DNA of 64,000 nucleotides from Otatea glauca (lineage: Eukaryota; Streptophyta; Magnoliopsida; Poales; Poaceae), in contig CM070725.1 in assembly GCA_036346275.1 (NCBI GenBank), positions 34,720,104-34,784,103 of the forward strand, read 5' to 3'. The notes below the pieces were generated by a model. That model was not told the DNA's origin. It searched no databases and was given only the letters and a program-made list of their open reading frames with translations. Positions 11,846 through 24,563 of this stretch are shown in pieces; within the stretch, counting starts at the first letter, position 1, and each line of letters starts with the position of its first letter. The position numbers and the translations under genes were made by a program.

Positions 11846-12109
11846 GGCCGCGAAACCCTAACCCTAGATGGGGGCTCCCGTGTGGTGCCGTATGGCGTGT
11901 GGGGGTGAGACCTCGCACGAGGGATCAGATTTGGTAGAGAAAAATAAGAGGCCGCCGAGAGAGAAGGGGGGAGGGTTTAGTTTTATGTGGGGGAGTAAAG
12001 GTAAATAATAAAATTCGAGGGGTGGAGATGGATATGTTTTTTTTTAATGGAGACCTGGAGGGAGAGGGTGGGGTGTCTGGCGTAAAGGGGCTTTAACTTT
12101 TATTTATTA
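11846..12109 (-). other. 5' flank of the Agenet gene
   Basis: Short region between the Agenet start codon and the left end of the Harbinger element. It likely holds the 5' UTR and proximal promoter of the minus-strand gene; purine-rich runs (gagagagaagggggg near 11960) are visible. No TATA box can be assigned with confidence. Confidence 0.4.
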
Positions 12110-13283
12110 GGGTCTATTTGGGAGTTCTGAAATTTATATTTGTAGCCACAAAGAAAACCACTTAATTACATCCAGATTTATTTTCTCTTGTAAAAACTTC
12201 TATATTCTATTTGGGTATTCCTCTTGTAAATATTGCACATAACATCAACTTAAGCATTAACTCAACTCAAAACATAACATGAAACATTCTAGTCATGCAT
12301 AATCTGTCATTGCTTGCATAATCGTTTCCAGATCACAATTTTTTTTATGTTAAGTCATGCGAGATATAGACCATAGAGAGCACATAAGTTCTGAGAAAGA
12401 TTAGTAATAGAATACATGAACTCTAATATGGCCATACTCCTTGCATTAAATCTTGTCTCTCTATAATGCAGAAGCTAACAAAAAAATAGTGAAATACAGA
12501 CTTTTTAGACAGCTCTTACTGCTCTTAGTAACTAGAGCAACTAGTTTTAGCCATGGAGCTAAGGTAAGAAGCAACGACACTCGAGTCAACCAGAGCACAA
12601 TGCAAGGACAAAGCTAGTTCTTGGGTAGATATCCAGTTCCAGACTACTACATCTCTAGACCACCAGTAAGCATCAGAACCATTGGCCCACCTGCGAAGTA
12701 GAAACAAACATCACACTAGTTCATGAACTCTAGATCATTCGGGCATGCTAATTAACATATCCAAGCATGAAAAGTTAAGATAAAGGCAAACCAAACCAAA
12801 TATTCTTGAACAGATTAATATTCTCATCTAATGCATAAACAAGAGCAATCTGCAACATAAATTCTAATAAAAAACTTGAGCCCTTTGACCTACTGTCAAG
12901 AATGCTAGGGTAAAGTCAGAAAACAATTCCAAAGAACATAGTAAACATGTTCTTTCTTTCATAATGAAGTGCGTGAAATCCTTTTGCGTGTTCTGAAAAA
13001 ACATAAACACGACAATTTTAAGCATACTAATTTACAGCTAGATAGCACAAATGCAGACAACAATACTTAATATTTCATCAATCAGTAGGGTTTTTTGGGA
13101 CTCAAAATCAGATTTCCTAAGGCCATCAACAGTACTTAATAAAAATGGTGCATCAGTTGGACGTTGAAGAATTGAATGCTAAGGACTAGTGAGCAGCACT
13201 TTATGAAATGGAATCAACAAATCCTAAGGCCAAAATAAGAGGACTTACAAAGAGTCAAATTCCAAACTTGTTTACTTCCTTCT

Positions 13284-14672
13284 TCAACCACAAACCACGA
13301 AGTCTTGCTCATAGCATAGAAAGATCTCACGGTTTATTGCATCTTTGAAAACATCGGAAGCATAGATCTTGACCTCATCGGACACATCATCTATCGCTTG
13401 TAACACTTTAAAACATCTTGAAATTGAGTATTCATTTCCTTGCTTTGAAGCTTGCTCCTTCATGCTAGCATGTTCTTTTCTGAATTCAAAATAAGCTGCC
13501 ATTGTTTCTTCAATATGTGGTGCCGATGTACCCTTTTGTTTCTTGGGTCTTCCTCTTTGTACTCCAGCACTCCCAGTTCTTGAATTTGGATAATCATCAC
13601 CTCCTCGTTCTTGTTGATTTGATTCATTATCTTCAACATCCAATTGCTCAGCATTGCGATTTTGAAGTTCATTCTCTACACTCCTTCCAATGTCTTCCAT
13701 TCTTTGGCAAGAGTACATAGTGTTCTCTTCTTGATCTTGTATATCATTCTCTAAATCTTGCATTTCAACTTCATGCATTCTTGAAGGATAATTCATGTTG
13801 TCCTGTCTTTCCCCAATGTGAGCTCTTGAATCAAATCTTGCATCCCGTGAGTGTTTTGTAGTGATGCTTGCATCTCGTGAGTGTTTTCTAGTGATGCTTG
13901 TATTTGCAATATTAGATGGTTGACTAGAAGTGAAGCAATGTTTTCCTTCCGCAATTTGTCCTATTAAGACATCAAATATGAGAGGATTATATAATGGAAT
14001 GCCAACTTAGATGCAACGAGCGATTTTTACTCATTTCTAAACTCTAAAGTACTTTTGAAACTAGTAGACAACACCCAATTCAGCATCCAATTCGTTAACA
14101 GCCTTAGTACCAATTCGTTAAGAGCCAATGAAGGTAATAAAGACTCAAGCTGAGTCTAACACATTAGACTGAAAATGAGAGGATTATAGAATAGATATTA
14201 CCTTCATACAAGAGATCCAACGACTCAAACAATGGGAAACTCTTGTTTTCATATCTTCTTAGCCTAGAGTTCTCCTACATAATGATAGAACAATTCAAGT
14301 ATAAATAGAACAATTCTAATTGGACACAAAAAAGATTCACAATTAAAAAAACAAGAAGCTTACCTCGATTATCTCATCCTATTTTTCAGATATGGTGTTA
14401 ATCATGGATGCATTTTGATTCCATAAGACACCGCTACGATTGCGAATAGATCTAATTGCTTTGTAGTCTTTCTTCAATTGAGCCTGTTTATCTTGAATTT
14501 GAGCTTTAGAAAGTCTTGCTTCTGGAAAGAGTTTGTTGAAATCCTTCACAATCCTGTTCCAACCTTCTGAAGTCCATCCATTTTGACCACGATAGTGAGA
14601 AACATTGAACTCAAGGAGTACATTAACCAATCCTTTTTCATACTTTGACGTCCACCTTGCTCTATTTGCCAT
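13284..14672 (-). pseudogene. Harbinger Myb/SANT-like DNA-binding protein, one in-frame stop
   Basis: Three exons with consistent phases: 14672-14364, 14274-14202, 13960-13284 (about 350 codons). The ATG gives MANRARWTSKYEKGLVNVLL, then GWTSEGWNRIVKDFNKLFP and KAQIQDKQAQLKKDYKAI, the Myb/SANT-like trihelix fold found in the second protein of PIF/Harbinger elements. In such elements this protein helps bring the transposase to DNA and into the nucleus. The C-terminal exon is low-complexity and charged, with GRPKKQKG resembling an AT-hook or NLS, and ends in a helical region (FEFRKEHASMKEQ). An in-frame TAG at 14379-14381 truncates it near residue 98. A 30-bp tandem duplication (13843-13900) repeats the codons for SITRKHSRDA or close to it. 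Confidence 0.8.
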
Positions 14673-14717
14673 AAAGCCTTAGATAAACCATAAACCACAA
14701 GGAACCGTAAATAGTAT

Positions 14718-16118
14718 TTATGACATAAGTACATTGTGACAATTAATAATTAGACAAGCAACATAAAGTATGACATCGGAGAATTTCATACAACTCACAA
14801 AATTATTCTGTTTTATTACAATGAGTACAAAAGTAAATAAAGTAAAAAACAGAGACATATCATAATTGCTAATGGGATCTCCTTTGTACTCTCCGCTTCC
14901 TACTCTTTCATAATCTGCCCACATCTTTTTTGCAATCTCATCTCTCAAAGCATTACCCATGTTCCTTTCATTGTTCAACGGTACAACATCATCTCTGTAT
15001 CGACCATCTCTACTAGGTAGATCCACAAATTTATCTGAAGAAATGTTCATTGTTTGATCACTTAACCATTTTTCATCACCTTTATAGCTCCGAATTATAT
15101 TATGCAACGTAGTTGTTACTACTGGAATTTTCACTTGAGTTTCTATTGGGTAAAATGTTGCAACTTTTAAGACAGGAAATCGCATCTTTAGGATGCCAAT
15201 AGCACGCTCTATATGGTTGCGTAGGCGGGCATAGCGAAGATTGAACAACTCCTTATAGTCCCTTGGTCGGCAATTACCCTGTCCTTGTTCCTTAATGTGG
15301 TATCGGACTCCTCGATAAGGAGCAAGAAAGAATGGTGTGTTCGCATAGCCCCCATAACCAGATAGTACTTGCCCCTAGGTACTCGAAATCCAGATTTAAT
15401 GGCAAATCGTAACACCCTTGCATCTGACGCGGACCCTTCCCAACCAGTAAAAACGTAAACAAAATTCAAATCAAAGTCACAAGCAAGCATCACATTTAGA
15501 GAAAGAGTTTCTTTTCTATTTCGATATGGAGCAGCCTCACTATCCGTCATTGTGATAGGGACATGAGTACCATCTATTGCCCCTATACAGTTATACAAAG
15601 GAACAAGACCTTATTACTAATTAAGGAATAAGATGAGAGGGTAGAAATTCCTAAATTATACTGACATGGATTACATGTACCTCAAAGTGAGGCCAAAATT
15701 GTGGAGTTGATGATATTTTCCAATGAGTCTCAGTGGATGGAGGCTTGATAAATTCATAGGTCAATGAAGTGATCGCCTCAAAACATGCCCCAAGATGCCT
15801 ATGTATAGTCTCAGGACTGTGCTGAAATATATCGGTCAATGCTCGAAAACTGGCATTCCGTGCAAGCATATACATGAAAATGCCTAATTGCTCCTCCACG
15901 GTGACACCTCTTGTATTATGCAAAAGATTTTTTGATCTAAGATAGTCTGAGAGTGTTTGGAAAATGTGGGGTTCCATTTGAAGATTTTCATAACATCGGT
16001 TTGGATGACCTTCAAGAAGTTCAGTAATATATTCCGCTCTAGTAAGTTTTGATGTATGACATGGAGTTTTAGTTATGGTAGAAGCTGAATACAATGCAGG
16101 CAAAATAAGTAGCATCAT
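14718..16118 (-). pseudogene. PIF/Harbinger transposase (DDE_Tnp_4 type), frameshifted
   Basis: Exon A (16118-15681) starts at ATG and encodes the helix-turn-helix region, with GVTVEEQLGIFMYMLARNAS and FQHSPETIHRHLGACFEA. Exon B starts near 15592 with CIGAIDGTHVPI (first catalytic Asp), then YRNRKETLSLNVMLACDF and GWEGSASDARVL (second Asp). After KYYLV a one-base deletion near 15348-15356 shifts the frame; the other frame resumes with YANTPFFLAPYRGVRYHIKE and FNLRYARLRNHIERAIGILK, which holds the catalytic Glu. The acceptor before exon B is also not canonical, since tat stands where cag is expected. Catalytic residues survive, but the gene cannot make full-length transposase. Confidence 0.85.
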
Positions 16119-18768
16119 ATCGTCATTTCCTCTTTCTTGGATTCAGTAAGAGTAAGGTCTTTCATATCAACTAGAACTCAAGAACCTTAAATTTTGAAAA
16201 TGAAAAAATTGTCACCCAGTAAAAAATAGAAAGTTTATAAACTAACATATAGCTCTACCAATATGCAGAATAGTACAAATGAGATAAGATGAGTAAAATG
16301 CTATCCAGAGAAAGCTCATTTTTAAATATGTTTTTCAGATATATCTTGAAATATATAGACTCAAAATTGCAGAAAAGAAAAACTACAAGCAATGCTGCAG
16401 ATGCTACCTTTGGAAGAGAGATTCTCAAGAGTCTTGTTGGTCTTCACGGCAAACCTCTGAAAGGCACGACTGCAAAATAAAAGATGGCTCACCATGACAA
16501 ATTAACAACACTGAACCAAAGAATCAAATAGTTAACAGCCATCAAGAATAAAGTTAAAGAGCACTTTTCAACTGAGGGTACTTCAGACAACAAATACAAT
16601 AAAAGGCTACAATATACGTTTCTAGACAGTGCAGAATAATCACTAGCAAGCAGCACAACTAAAATTCAACAAAGAAAGTATTGTCCTTGGCATACAATAT
16701 ACATGGTTAAAACATTTAGATATTAGCAAAAACAACACTTATCAGCATCTAGATCAACTGATCACTTGGCATAATTTGCATGTTAAAAGAGGACATGATT
16801 TATCTAAAGCATAATTTTTCTTTCAAATTTTCGGTGATACATCGCATCAGGCATCTATCATAATATCTCAGCAAGGACAAAAGCATCTAGGTTGGGAACT
16901 AGGAACTAGGAAGTAGAAGGACTAAATAGTTTATCCTTCAGTGGTACAACTTGGCATAGCTGTGGTTGGGTTGTTGATATGGATCGACATTTGACTGATT
17001 TGTAATGTTAACTCTTGAAAAGTTGTTTGGATGTTTGATTAGGAATGTGGAAAATAAGCTCTTGGTATGTTCTCTGAAAAAAAAATGAGCTCTTGGATGT
17101 TGCTGTCCCTAGTGATAGTGACAATTCCTTTTCCTCGCTAGTGGTGTTTAAAAATTTTCTGGATTAGACTTATCAACATGTGAAGTATGTTTCATCTTCC
17201 TTACCTTTTCTTTTGTTTGTCAACGACTTAACTTTCAGTAGTTATTAAATTGATATTCTACTTTATAAATCTATTTATTTCCGTTCTAATGAAGCTGCAG
17301 GTTTCCGTATTTTGTGTCCTAATTATTTTTCTAGGACCATATGCTTGTTTTATCTTATAAGTATGCATATTGAGCAAACATTACTTGTTGATTTTTTTTC
17401 TTCCAGAGGAGCACAATCTATTCATTGGGTTGATGACAGCTGAGCACCCACTGTTGATATGAAAATTTCTTCTAAGATCTGGTAAAAGAAACCTCTAAAA
17501 GAAATATTGAGCTCATGATAAGTACAAAAGGATTGCACACCTCAGATTTTAGTCAACTTACTCAAATTGCAACTCAAACATCAGAAAGAAAATAAACAGA
17601 TGTAGCTTTCTTTCAGAGATTGCAGATCACATGGAAGAGTTTCAGTGCTGGCATAGCTAGTGCGGAATTTCATTGTTTGAACAATGACTTTATGCAGGTG
17701 TAATAGAAGCTTCTTTTTGTTAATGGTTGGCACAACATCCCAAAGTGGGAACTAGGACATGACAGTGAGAACAACTAAATAGAAACAACTGTTATTATGC
17801 AACTCAACTTCTCAACTATTATTGCCTCAACATAATGCATCTGAATGTTGCACAATTTGCCTCAACAATTATTGCCTCAAATACAAAGAAATGAGCCAGT
17901 ACAGTAGCAACTACACATCAAAGAGCAAATTCTGGTAGCAACATCTAAGTTAGCAAGCATAGCATAGAGTAGATCATGAATTACCAACCGAAGAAATGAG
18001 CCAGTACAGTAGCAACTACACATCAGAGAGCAAATCCATGGTATGCATACAGCTGACAACCTATAATTCCTCAAATGAATGGCATGAAAATGCTATTAGT
18101 TGGTAGCACGTATGCAGAGGCTTGACAAAAAGAAAGTGGAAATCCAAGAAATTAGCAGCATACAAAGATCGATCGACGCTATACAGAGAATAGGTGAGGC
18201 CTAGCAATTTTGTACCTAGATGATCCGGGTGGAGTGAGGATAGGTCAGGCCGATGAAGTCGCCGAGGTGTCTTCTGAGCTGTTGTCGAAGAGAAGCTGGC
18301 AAGATGTTGGGTTGCGCTGCCGTCACCGCTGCTCTCAACATCGGACCGTCGTCGTCGTCGCCGCCGCTCTTAAGATGAACCTGGTGATTTGGAGAGATGT
18401 GAGGCAGCATAGCTACTGATTGGTTCAAAATCAAATAGAGGGATGACGTAGGGAACCTTGCCGTCGCGCTCGCCGTCGTCGCCGAAGAAAGTTGCAGCCA
18501 CAGTCGCCCTCGCTGTCGTCGAGATCGCCGCCGCCGTCGTTCCTCTCGAGTCACGAGCGGAACGCTTCGCTTCGTTCGCGATAGGCGTCGGAAAGAAAAA
18601 GTCGCATACGAGCTGAGAAAATTTTTTCGACCGATTTGGCCCAAACCAAGCCTAAAATTATTAGGCTACCAATCTATCCAAGCACATTTTTTGAGCCCAG
18701 CATGGAAAATTTTTTGGGCTGTAATTTACATTGGTTTTGGGCTAAAAACCAGGCTCCCATGCAGGCCC

Positions 18769-19937
18769 TTAGGAGTTACATTTTTTTTTGCTAAAAATAG
18801 GATTTAAAAACCTTGATATTTATCTAGCCAACTCAATTACTGATCAATATTTCCTTCAAAAGAAAATTAGCAATCAATATTTTGGCTGAGGTTTGAATTG
18901 TTTCTAATGTTTAATGAATCAGATTTTTCTGAAAAGAAGTTTAGGTGAAAATCTGATTGCACTTCCTCGAGTACAAACTACACGTGTCTTGAGTACTCCT
19001 ACGACCAGAAAATATATCAGTGTAGAAATGTTAATTTTTATTTTAATATTTTTGTAAAACTCAATATAAATATAATATTATAAAAGTACTTTCAAGACAA
19101 ATATATATATATAATTTTCATATATCTAATATAAATATTTAAAAAACATCAATAACCAATGATTCAAAAGTTTGATCGCACCTTTACTATAACGGTGCAT
19201 ATTTGTAACTGGAGGGGTATTGTTAAGGCCGAGTGTAACATTAAGTAAACAACTCCTTAGAAGAGGCTACCATCAAGTAATTAATGTTCTTAATTTGGCA
19301 TCCTTGCCATGGGGTTTTGTTTCGCTCTTTGTTACCGTACATGTATAATGTCAGCAGGTTAATGAACGTTTAGTAAGATTCAAGGAAGGGGTTCTTTGCA
19401 ATGGATATTTAGGGGTGCTATTGTAAGTATTCTATGAATATCTTAGGGGTGCTATTGTAAAGATGAGAGCGCGGATTTCGTCGTCGACGCTGACAACGGG
19501 AAACCGCCTCGGAGCAACGGACGTGGAACCGTGGAGGGAGACCACCTTCCGATATTACCCTCCTTATTCCAGAAAATAACGAGGCTGCCAATACTCATGC
19601 GAGATCCTGAAATGCCGGTTGAACAGGCAACAGAAAACAAGGGAACAGAGGGCATGACACGTATGGATGCAGTTTTTTCTTCGAGAGGTGCTGCACAATT
19701 TTTAAAGCACGAATGAACGATAGATAGTGACTACTTATCTATTTGTTTGTTTTAAGATTTGTGTAACTTATATTGGAAAGAAAAGCATAAACACCTCTCT
19801 TTTTCTTTCTTTTTAATGTAGGAATGGATGTAGTTAAAAGAGGAGGAATGGCCGAATGGAACAGGATTAGACCCAACTGATATTGGGAATTCTTCCTATC
19901 TAGAAGAATTTTTGTGTAATTACACGGTGAAATATTA
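18769..19937. other. Intergenic, AT-rich, no gene
   Basis: No supported gene. The word aggggtgctattgtaa occurs twice (about 19411 and 19445) as a small direct repeat. The AT-rich block around 19020-19190 looks like decayed MITE sequence without recognisable ends. Confidence 0.4.
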
Positions 19938-20192
19938 CTCTATCCAATCACAAATAGTTATCGTTTTGAACATATCTATGATTAAACCTTTGAAACTTTG
20001 ATTATTAATATCTTTTAAAATATTTAAATTGGGTACATGAAAAACATACGAATAGATTTGTCTTGAAAATACTTTCATGATATTATATTTTTATCGGGTT
20101 TTATCAATATATTATAATATAAATTAGTGGTCAAAACTGTGTTTTAAATACCGTGTCGATGTCTAGAACAACAACTAATTGTGACAAGGTAG
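19938..20192. mobile_element. Stowaway-like (Tc1/mariner) MITE
   Basis: About 255 bp bounded by TA dinucleotides at 19936-19937 and 20193-20194. The left end reads ctctatccaatcacaaatag and the right end (reverse complement) ctaccttgtcacaattag, an imperfect inverted pair of the usual grass Stowaway type. AT-rich interior, no coding sequence. Confidence 0.5.
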
Positions 20193-21169
20193 TACAACAT
20201 ATTACATTTGTTACACCATATTTTAGTGAAAATTTTTGTTTTGAATGGGACCTTAACATTTTGAGAAACTATATTCAACGAGCACCCAACAGCCATGGTT
20301 TGCCATCGTAGTGGTTGTCTGTGATTCAACGGCAACGAGATTCTCTGAGATTCACCGCTCCTATTATAGATCCAGTGATGCACGCAGGACAAAAATAAAC
20401 AGTATAATCATTGGGGAAAGCTAATATGATAAAACCGCGTACTAAATATACATTTAACTATCTAATGCAATCCAAATTCATCTATAAATAGACAAAGACA
20501 AAGCAAGAGTGTAAAATATACAAGGTAGTATCTTGCTAATAAATAGAACGCCCTCAATGCTCGTGTATCTACAACAAATTGCTATGCAAAGATTGTTTGT
20601 ACATCTTTTATAAACCTACAACAAATTATATAGATTTTATGAGAAGTTAACCAGTTGAGACTATGTTAATTTTTGCTTCTATTTAACACCATTTTACAAA
20701 TGTACAAGTAGTCAAGTACAACTATACAAGGTTCTCACGTATCGCCTAGTTGTTGCTAACGTGCTGTGTGTTGCACTGCTGTCTCACTACTAATGGTCTG
20801 CTACTCTGTGTATGCCTCCCTCACCGCCGTTGGCCAGTAGCCGCCCCCCCCCCCACCCCCCACCGTGTGCCTACCTCTCGTGTCTCCTTCGCCCGGTCGC
20901 TGGCCTGGCTACCCCTCCTCCAACCACCTTGCCACGACGCCACCACTTGAATATGCACAGCGCACAACGCCGCTCGGTCTGCTCCGCACTGTTGGAAAAG
21001 AGCATGAGAGGGAGTAGAAGAACAAGGGATTTTGGGGCTAGGGATCGATTTAGACTTTATCACTTGTTCAACTAATATCCCTTCCCTCCCATCCCATGCG
21101 CCTTGTGACATGGAAATAACATAGTCCATAGCCCCAAACAATGCAAATCTCCCCCTTAGGATCTAGGCG
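20193..21169. other. Intergenic, no gene
   Basis: No supported gene. A run of ten C residues lies near 20847 in a C-rich tract, flanked by an ordinary GC-rich segment (20820-21000) whose short ORFs have no recognisable motif. The phrase gtctgtgattcaacggcaac (20317) reappears in altered form near 21660, suggesting an old duplication. Confidence 0.35.
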
Positions 21170-21412
21170 AGAACTAGCGTCCAAACGTCTGATTTTCGAG
21201 TGTTGCGTCAGACGTTCGGTGCAACATTTTTTTCTAACGTGTGCAATATTTTTTTCAACGTGTGCAATATTTTTTTTCGTGCGCATATTTTTGTTATAAT
21301 TGAAGGGAAATATTTCACGCATAAAAAAAAAATATTTCATACGTATAAAAAATTATTATAGAGCGTCTCGAAAAAAAATCAGACGTCTACTGCAAGCAAT
21401 TCCGTAGGATCT
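21170..21412. mobile_element. Possible MITE with gacgtctgattttt ends
   Basis: Left arm agcgtccaaacgtctgattt and right arm (reverse complement) gcagtagacgtctgattttt are inverted relatives about 240 bp apart. Between them are three poly-T blocks, each after a word like gtgcaatatttttt. The superfamily cannot be set because no clean TSD is visible. Confidence 0.4.
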
Positions 21413-21799
21413 ATCTTCTTCAACCTCTCCTCTGCTTCTCGCACGAGCGCTGCTGCTCAGCTTCTGACGTCGCCATGTGCAGGTGCTCTACCGTAGACAC
21501 CGAAAAAACTAAACCAAAGTACGAAAGAGGTACCGAGGGGTGCGATGCGACAGCCAAAGCCGACGCACTAGCCCGCCCACTCGTGCTCCCTAGTCCCTAG
21601 TGCCTTCGCCACTGACCACACCCAACAACCATCAACCATCATTCACCGTGGCAGTGATAGCCTGTGATTCGACTGCAACAAGCCCCTATGAGATTCACCC
21701 ATGATTAAACGCACATTATGCCAAGATGGAATATAATACTACCTTTACTAAAGCTGTAAGGTTCCAGCCACCAGGTGCATTTGACCCGTGGAGCAAGTT

Positions 21800-22219
21800 G
21801 GCTGGACTCGCGGCTCGAGCCGAGCCGGCCGAAAAAATTTACATCCAAGTCCTTTTCCAAAAAAAAAATTACATATAGATTTCTTTTTCTAAAAAAATTA
21901 CGGTTAGATCATTTTTTCGATAAAAGAATGTATATTACGCCTAGGTCCTTTATGCGTTTTTAAGGCTTGCGTTTGGGTTCTTTTAAAAAAAAAGGAATTA
22001 CGATTAGGTCCTTTTCGTAAAAGAAAAAAAACGTTCACGTCTTCTTTTTTGGGAAAAATATACATTGCATTTAAGTCCTTGTTGCGTTTTTCTAGCATTA
22101 CGTTTAAGCCTTTTTGCGAAAAACACAAAATTCTTTTTAGGTCCTTTTTGCGCGTTTTCTCGATTTGCTCGCGTGGAGAGCGGCGCCCGCGTCGTGGCAC
22201 ACCGCGTATAAGTTTCTAG
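21800..22219 (+). repeat. Helitron-like repeat, copy 1
   Basis: GC-rich head (gcggctcgagccgagccg), then a body of short degenerate units built on ttacgnttaggtcctttt, and a tail with gcggcgcccgcgtcgtggc, an imperfect hairpin, a short spacer, then CTAG followed by T. A hairpin 10-12 nt before a terminal CTRR and insertion before T is the Helitron 3' signature. The 5' end is less clear. Confidence 0.5.
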
Positions 22220-22260
22220 TACCTCATCTATAGATGGAAGAATCCACGCGCGTAGGGCCG

Positions 22261-22722
22261 TTTGAGCCGGCTCTCTCGCGGCTCGGCTCGAGCCGCGAAA
22301 AAAATATTTGCGTCTAGGTCTTTTTTCCAAAAAAATATAATTCCGATCAGGTCCTTTTTGGGAAAAAAGTTACGGTTTGGTCCTCTTCTCGAAAAAAGAA
22401 TATATATTATGTTTAGGTCCTTTATGTGTTTTTAAGCGTTGCGCTTGGGTCCTTATGCGAAAAAAGGAATTACGATTAGGTCCTTTTTAGAAAAAAACGT
22501 TCAGGTCCTTTTTTTCTAAAAAAATGCATTGCGTTTAGGTCATTTTCGCGTTTTTCTAGCACTATGGTTAAGCCCTTTTGCGGAAAACACACATTTCTTT
22601 TTAGGTCCTTCTCGCGCGTTTTCTCGGTTTACTCGTGTAGCGATTGGCGATCACGCGTTTTCTCGATTTGCTCGCGCGAGAAGCGGCGCCCGCGGCGTGG
22701 CACGAAGCGTATATTTAGCTAG
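22261..22722 (+). repeat. Helitron-like repeat, copy 2 (tandem with copy 1)
   Basis: Same order of blocks as copy 1, about 40 bp downstream of its end, starting near ctctcgcggctcggctcgag and ending in CTAG followed by T. The subterminal hairpin is degraded here. The tail region has an internal duplication (cgcgttttctcg followed by gatttgctcgcgcg), so this copy is slightly longer. Confidence 0.5.
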
Positions 22723-22843
22723 TGATGCGTGTATACTTGATTTTACTCCATGCGAGGGAATAAAACGTTTGTTGCATTCTGTTCCTGCTGCTAGTATGGT
22801 GTCAAAATGGAATGTTGCGTCTACTTGATATTATTGCTGTGCT

Positions 22844-24299
22844 CAAGGATTAAAATATCGTTGAAATTTTGTGAGATCTCACTTACTGGATGTGAATGAG
22901 TTTTGAAATGTCGACCGGAGTAAAAAGAATCAAAAAATAAATAAATTGCTACAGTATCTCGGAAATCTCGACTAGATCTCGCGTTTTTTTGACCGGTTTT
23001 TGACTTTGTTTTACATAATTTGGTCCAATAACCCTTAAGAAAGTTATCTCCTGTGAAAAGTTGTTGAAAAACTTATTTTTTGAGACATTTTATAAAAATT
23101 GCAGAAACACTGTCGGATTTTTATAACATTTTACATAATTTACATGATGTGAAAATTTTATGGTATTATCCTAACAAGTGTAAGATCATACATAAATATT
23201 TTAAAAATAATTTAAGTTCATTTTTTAACTTTAAAAAATCAAAAACCGAATGAACATAATTGGGACAGTAATCTTGTCAGAATTTTATAAACTTTCTCGA
23301 GTGTGATCATGATCCAAAATTTTTACGAGAGCTTAAGAATTGCCTCAGTACCATTCTCTAAAATTTTCAAAAAAATTCAATTTTTTTGTTTGCTCAATCA
23401 AATCTATGTATGCATTGAACTTCATTTGTTATATTTCAAAATTCAAAAACAAAAAGAACATAAATGGTACAGTGCACTTGTAAGAATTTATAAATTCACT
23501 GGAGTGTGATCATGATTCAAAATTTTTATGAAATATTAAGAATTTCCTTATAACTCTTCTTAAAACTTCAAAAAAATTAAACCTTTTTTTATTATTAAAG
23601 CAAATCTATGTATTGATGATCATCAGACTTTTATTAGGAGGTAGCACTCTCACAATGTTTGAAACTTTTTGAAGCTTGGTAATCATTTAAAAATTTTATA
23701 TAAACATTAATGATATATTAGGAACATCCATAAAAAATTTCAAAATTTTCTATCGTGGTTTGTACTATTTTTCATTTGGTTGAAGTTTGTCGGTATGGCT
23801 TTTATGAGGACAGTAGCACTGTATGAATTTTAAAAAATTCATGAAGCTTGATCATCATCTAAAACTTTTATGGGAATATTATTGATGCATCATAACCATG
23901 CACAAAAAAATTCAAAACTTTATAACGTGATTTGTTTCATTTTTTATTCGGTTCAAACTTGACGGTCAGTGTTTTATCAGGACAGTAACAATGTTTGAAT
24001 TTTGAAAATTCCTCAGATTTTATAATCATCTGAAATTTTTATGAAAACATCACTGATGTATTAGGAACCTAAAAAATTTCAAAAAATTTCGACGTCGTTT
24101 GAGCCATTTTTCACTCGGTGCAATTTTGTTGAGATCTCGGCAAAACCGGGCGAAATTTCGATTTTCTTGGTAAAAAAAATCCGGATTTGAATTTTATTTT
24201 TATATTTTAGCTAAAATTTATCCAAAATTTCTAAATCTCATCAAAATTTTATTCTCCGACCACAAATAGATTTGTAGCAAAACAAGATTTCAATCCTTA
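22844..24299. mobile_element. Non-autonomous hAT element (family A, copy 2)
   Basis: 1456 bp. Left terminus caaggattaaaat and right terminus (reverse complement) taaggattgaaat are inverted relatives. The flanking octamers gctgtgct (22836-22843) and cctgtact (24300-24307) match at six of eight bases, a degenerate TSD, so this copy is older than its sister at 9254-10639. The interior is AT-rich and non-coding and can be followed block by block against the sister. Confidence 0.7.
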
Positions 24300-24314
24300 C
24301 CTGTACTACGATCC

Positions 24315-24458
24315 ATGTCAGATGACAATGATGATATCGAAATGCCACGAATTAGTGCTGAGGCACGACACGATCTCCTCAAGGCCATGGATCTTGTGTG
24401 TCCTGAACTCGATGGCCCATACTGGCGTCTGCCTAGTGCCTACCATGCAAGGTGGTGA
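24315..24458 (+). other. Unrecognised 47-codon open frame
   Basis: An ATG-started frame of 47 codons gives a balanced, acidic, exon-like peptide (starts MSDDNDDIEMPRISAEARHD, includes ELDGPYWRLPSAYHARW) unlike the AT-rich surroundings. It starts just after the hAT element and ends in TGA. I do not recognise it; it may be a relic exon or chance. Confidence 0.2.
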
Positions 24459-24563
24459 GAACTTTTGATTCAAACACCAAAGTAGAAACTAGCGATGATA
24501 TTATAATGATGGAGCATTTTGCTTTTTATATATAAAAAATAGTCTAACTTTGGTTCTTGAGCA

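Larger units (their letters stand above)
12110..18768 (-). mobile_element. PIF/Harbinger DNA transposon with two genes
   Basis: 6659 bp with 3-bp duplications TTA at 12107-12109 and 18769-18771, as PIF/Harbinger elements make. Terminal inverted repeats are short and imperfect: left gggtctatttgggag, right (reverse complement) gggcctgcatgggag. It encodes a DDE transposase and a Myb/SANT-like protein, both on the minus strand, the usual two-gene set. Stretches without genes: 12110-13283 (3' flank; nothing recognised) and 16119-18768 (5' flank of the transposase). The latter includes a GC-rich cgtcgtcgccgcc segment at 18340-18560 and a near-identical 40-bp direct duplication (gaaatgagccagtacagtag at 17888 and 17993). 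Confidence 0.85.

Noticed and set aside
18216..18644. ORF of 142 codons near the right end of the Harbinger element
   Set aside because: Composition-driven (cgtcgtcgccgcc repeats), with no family motif and inside a transposon flank.
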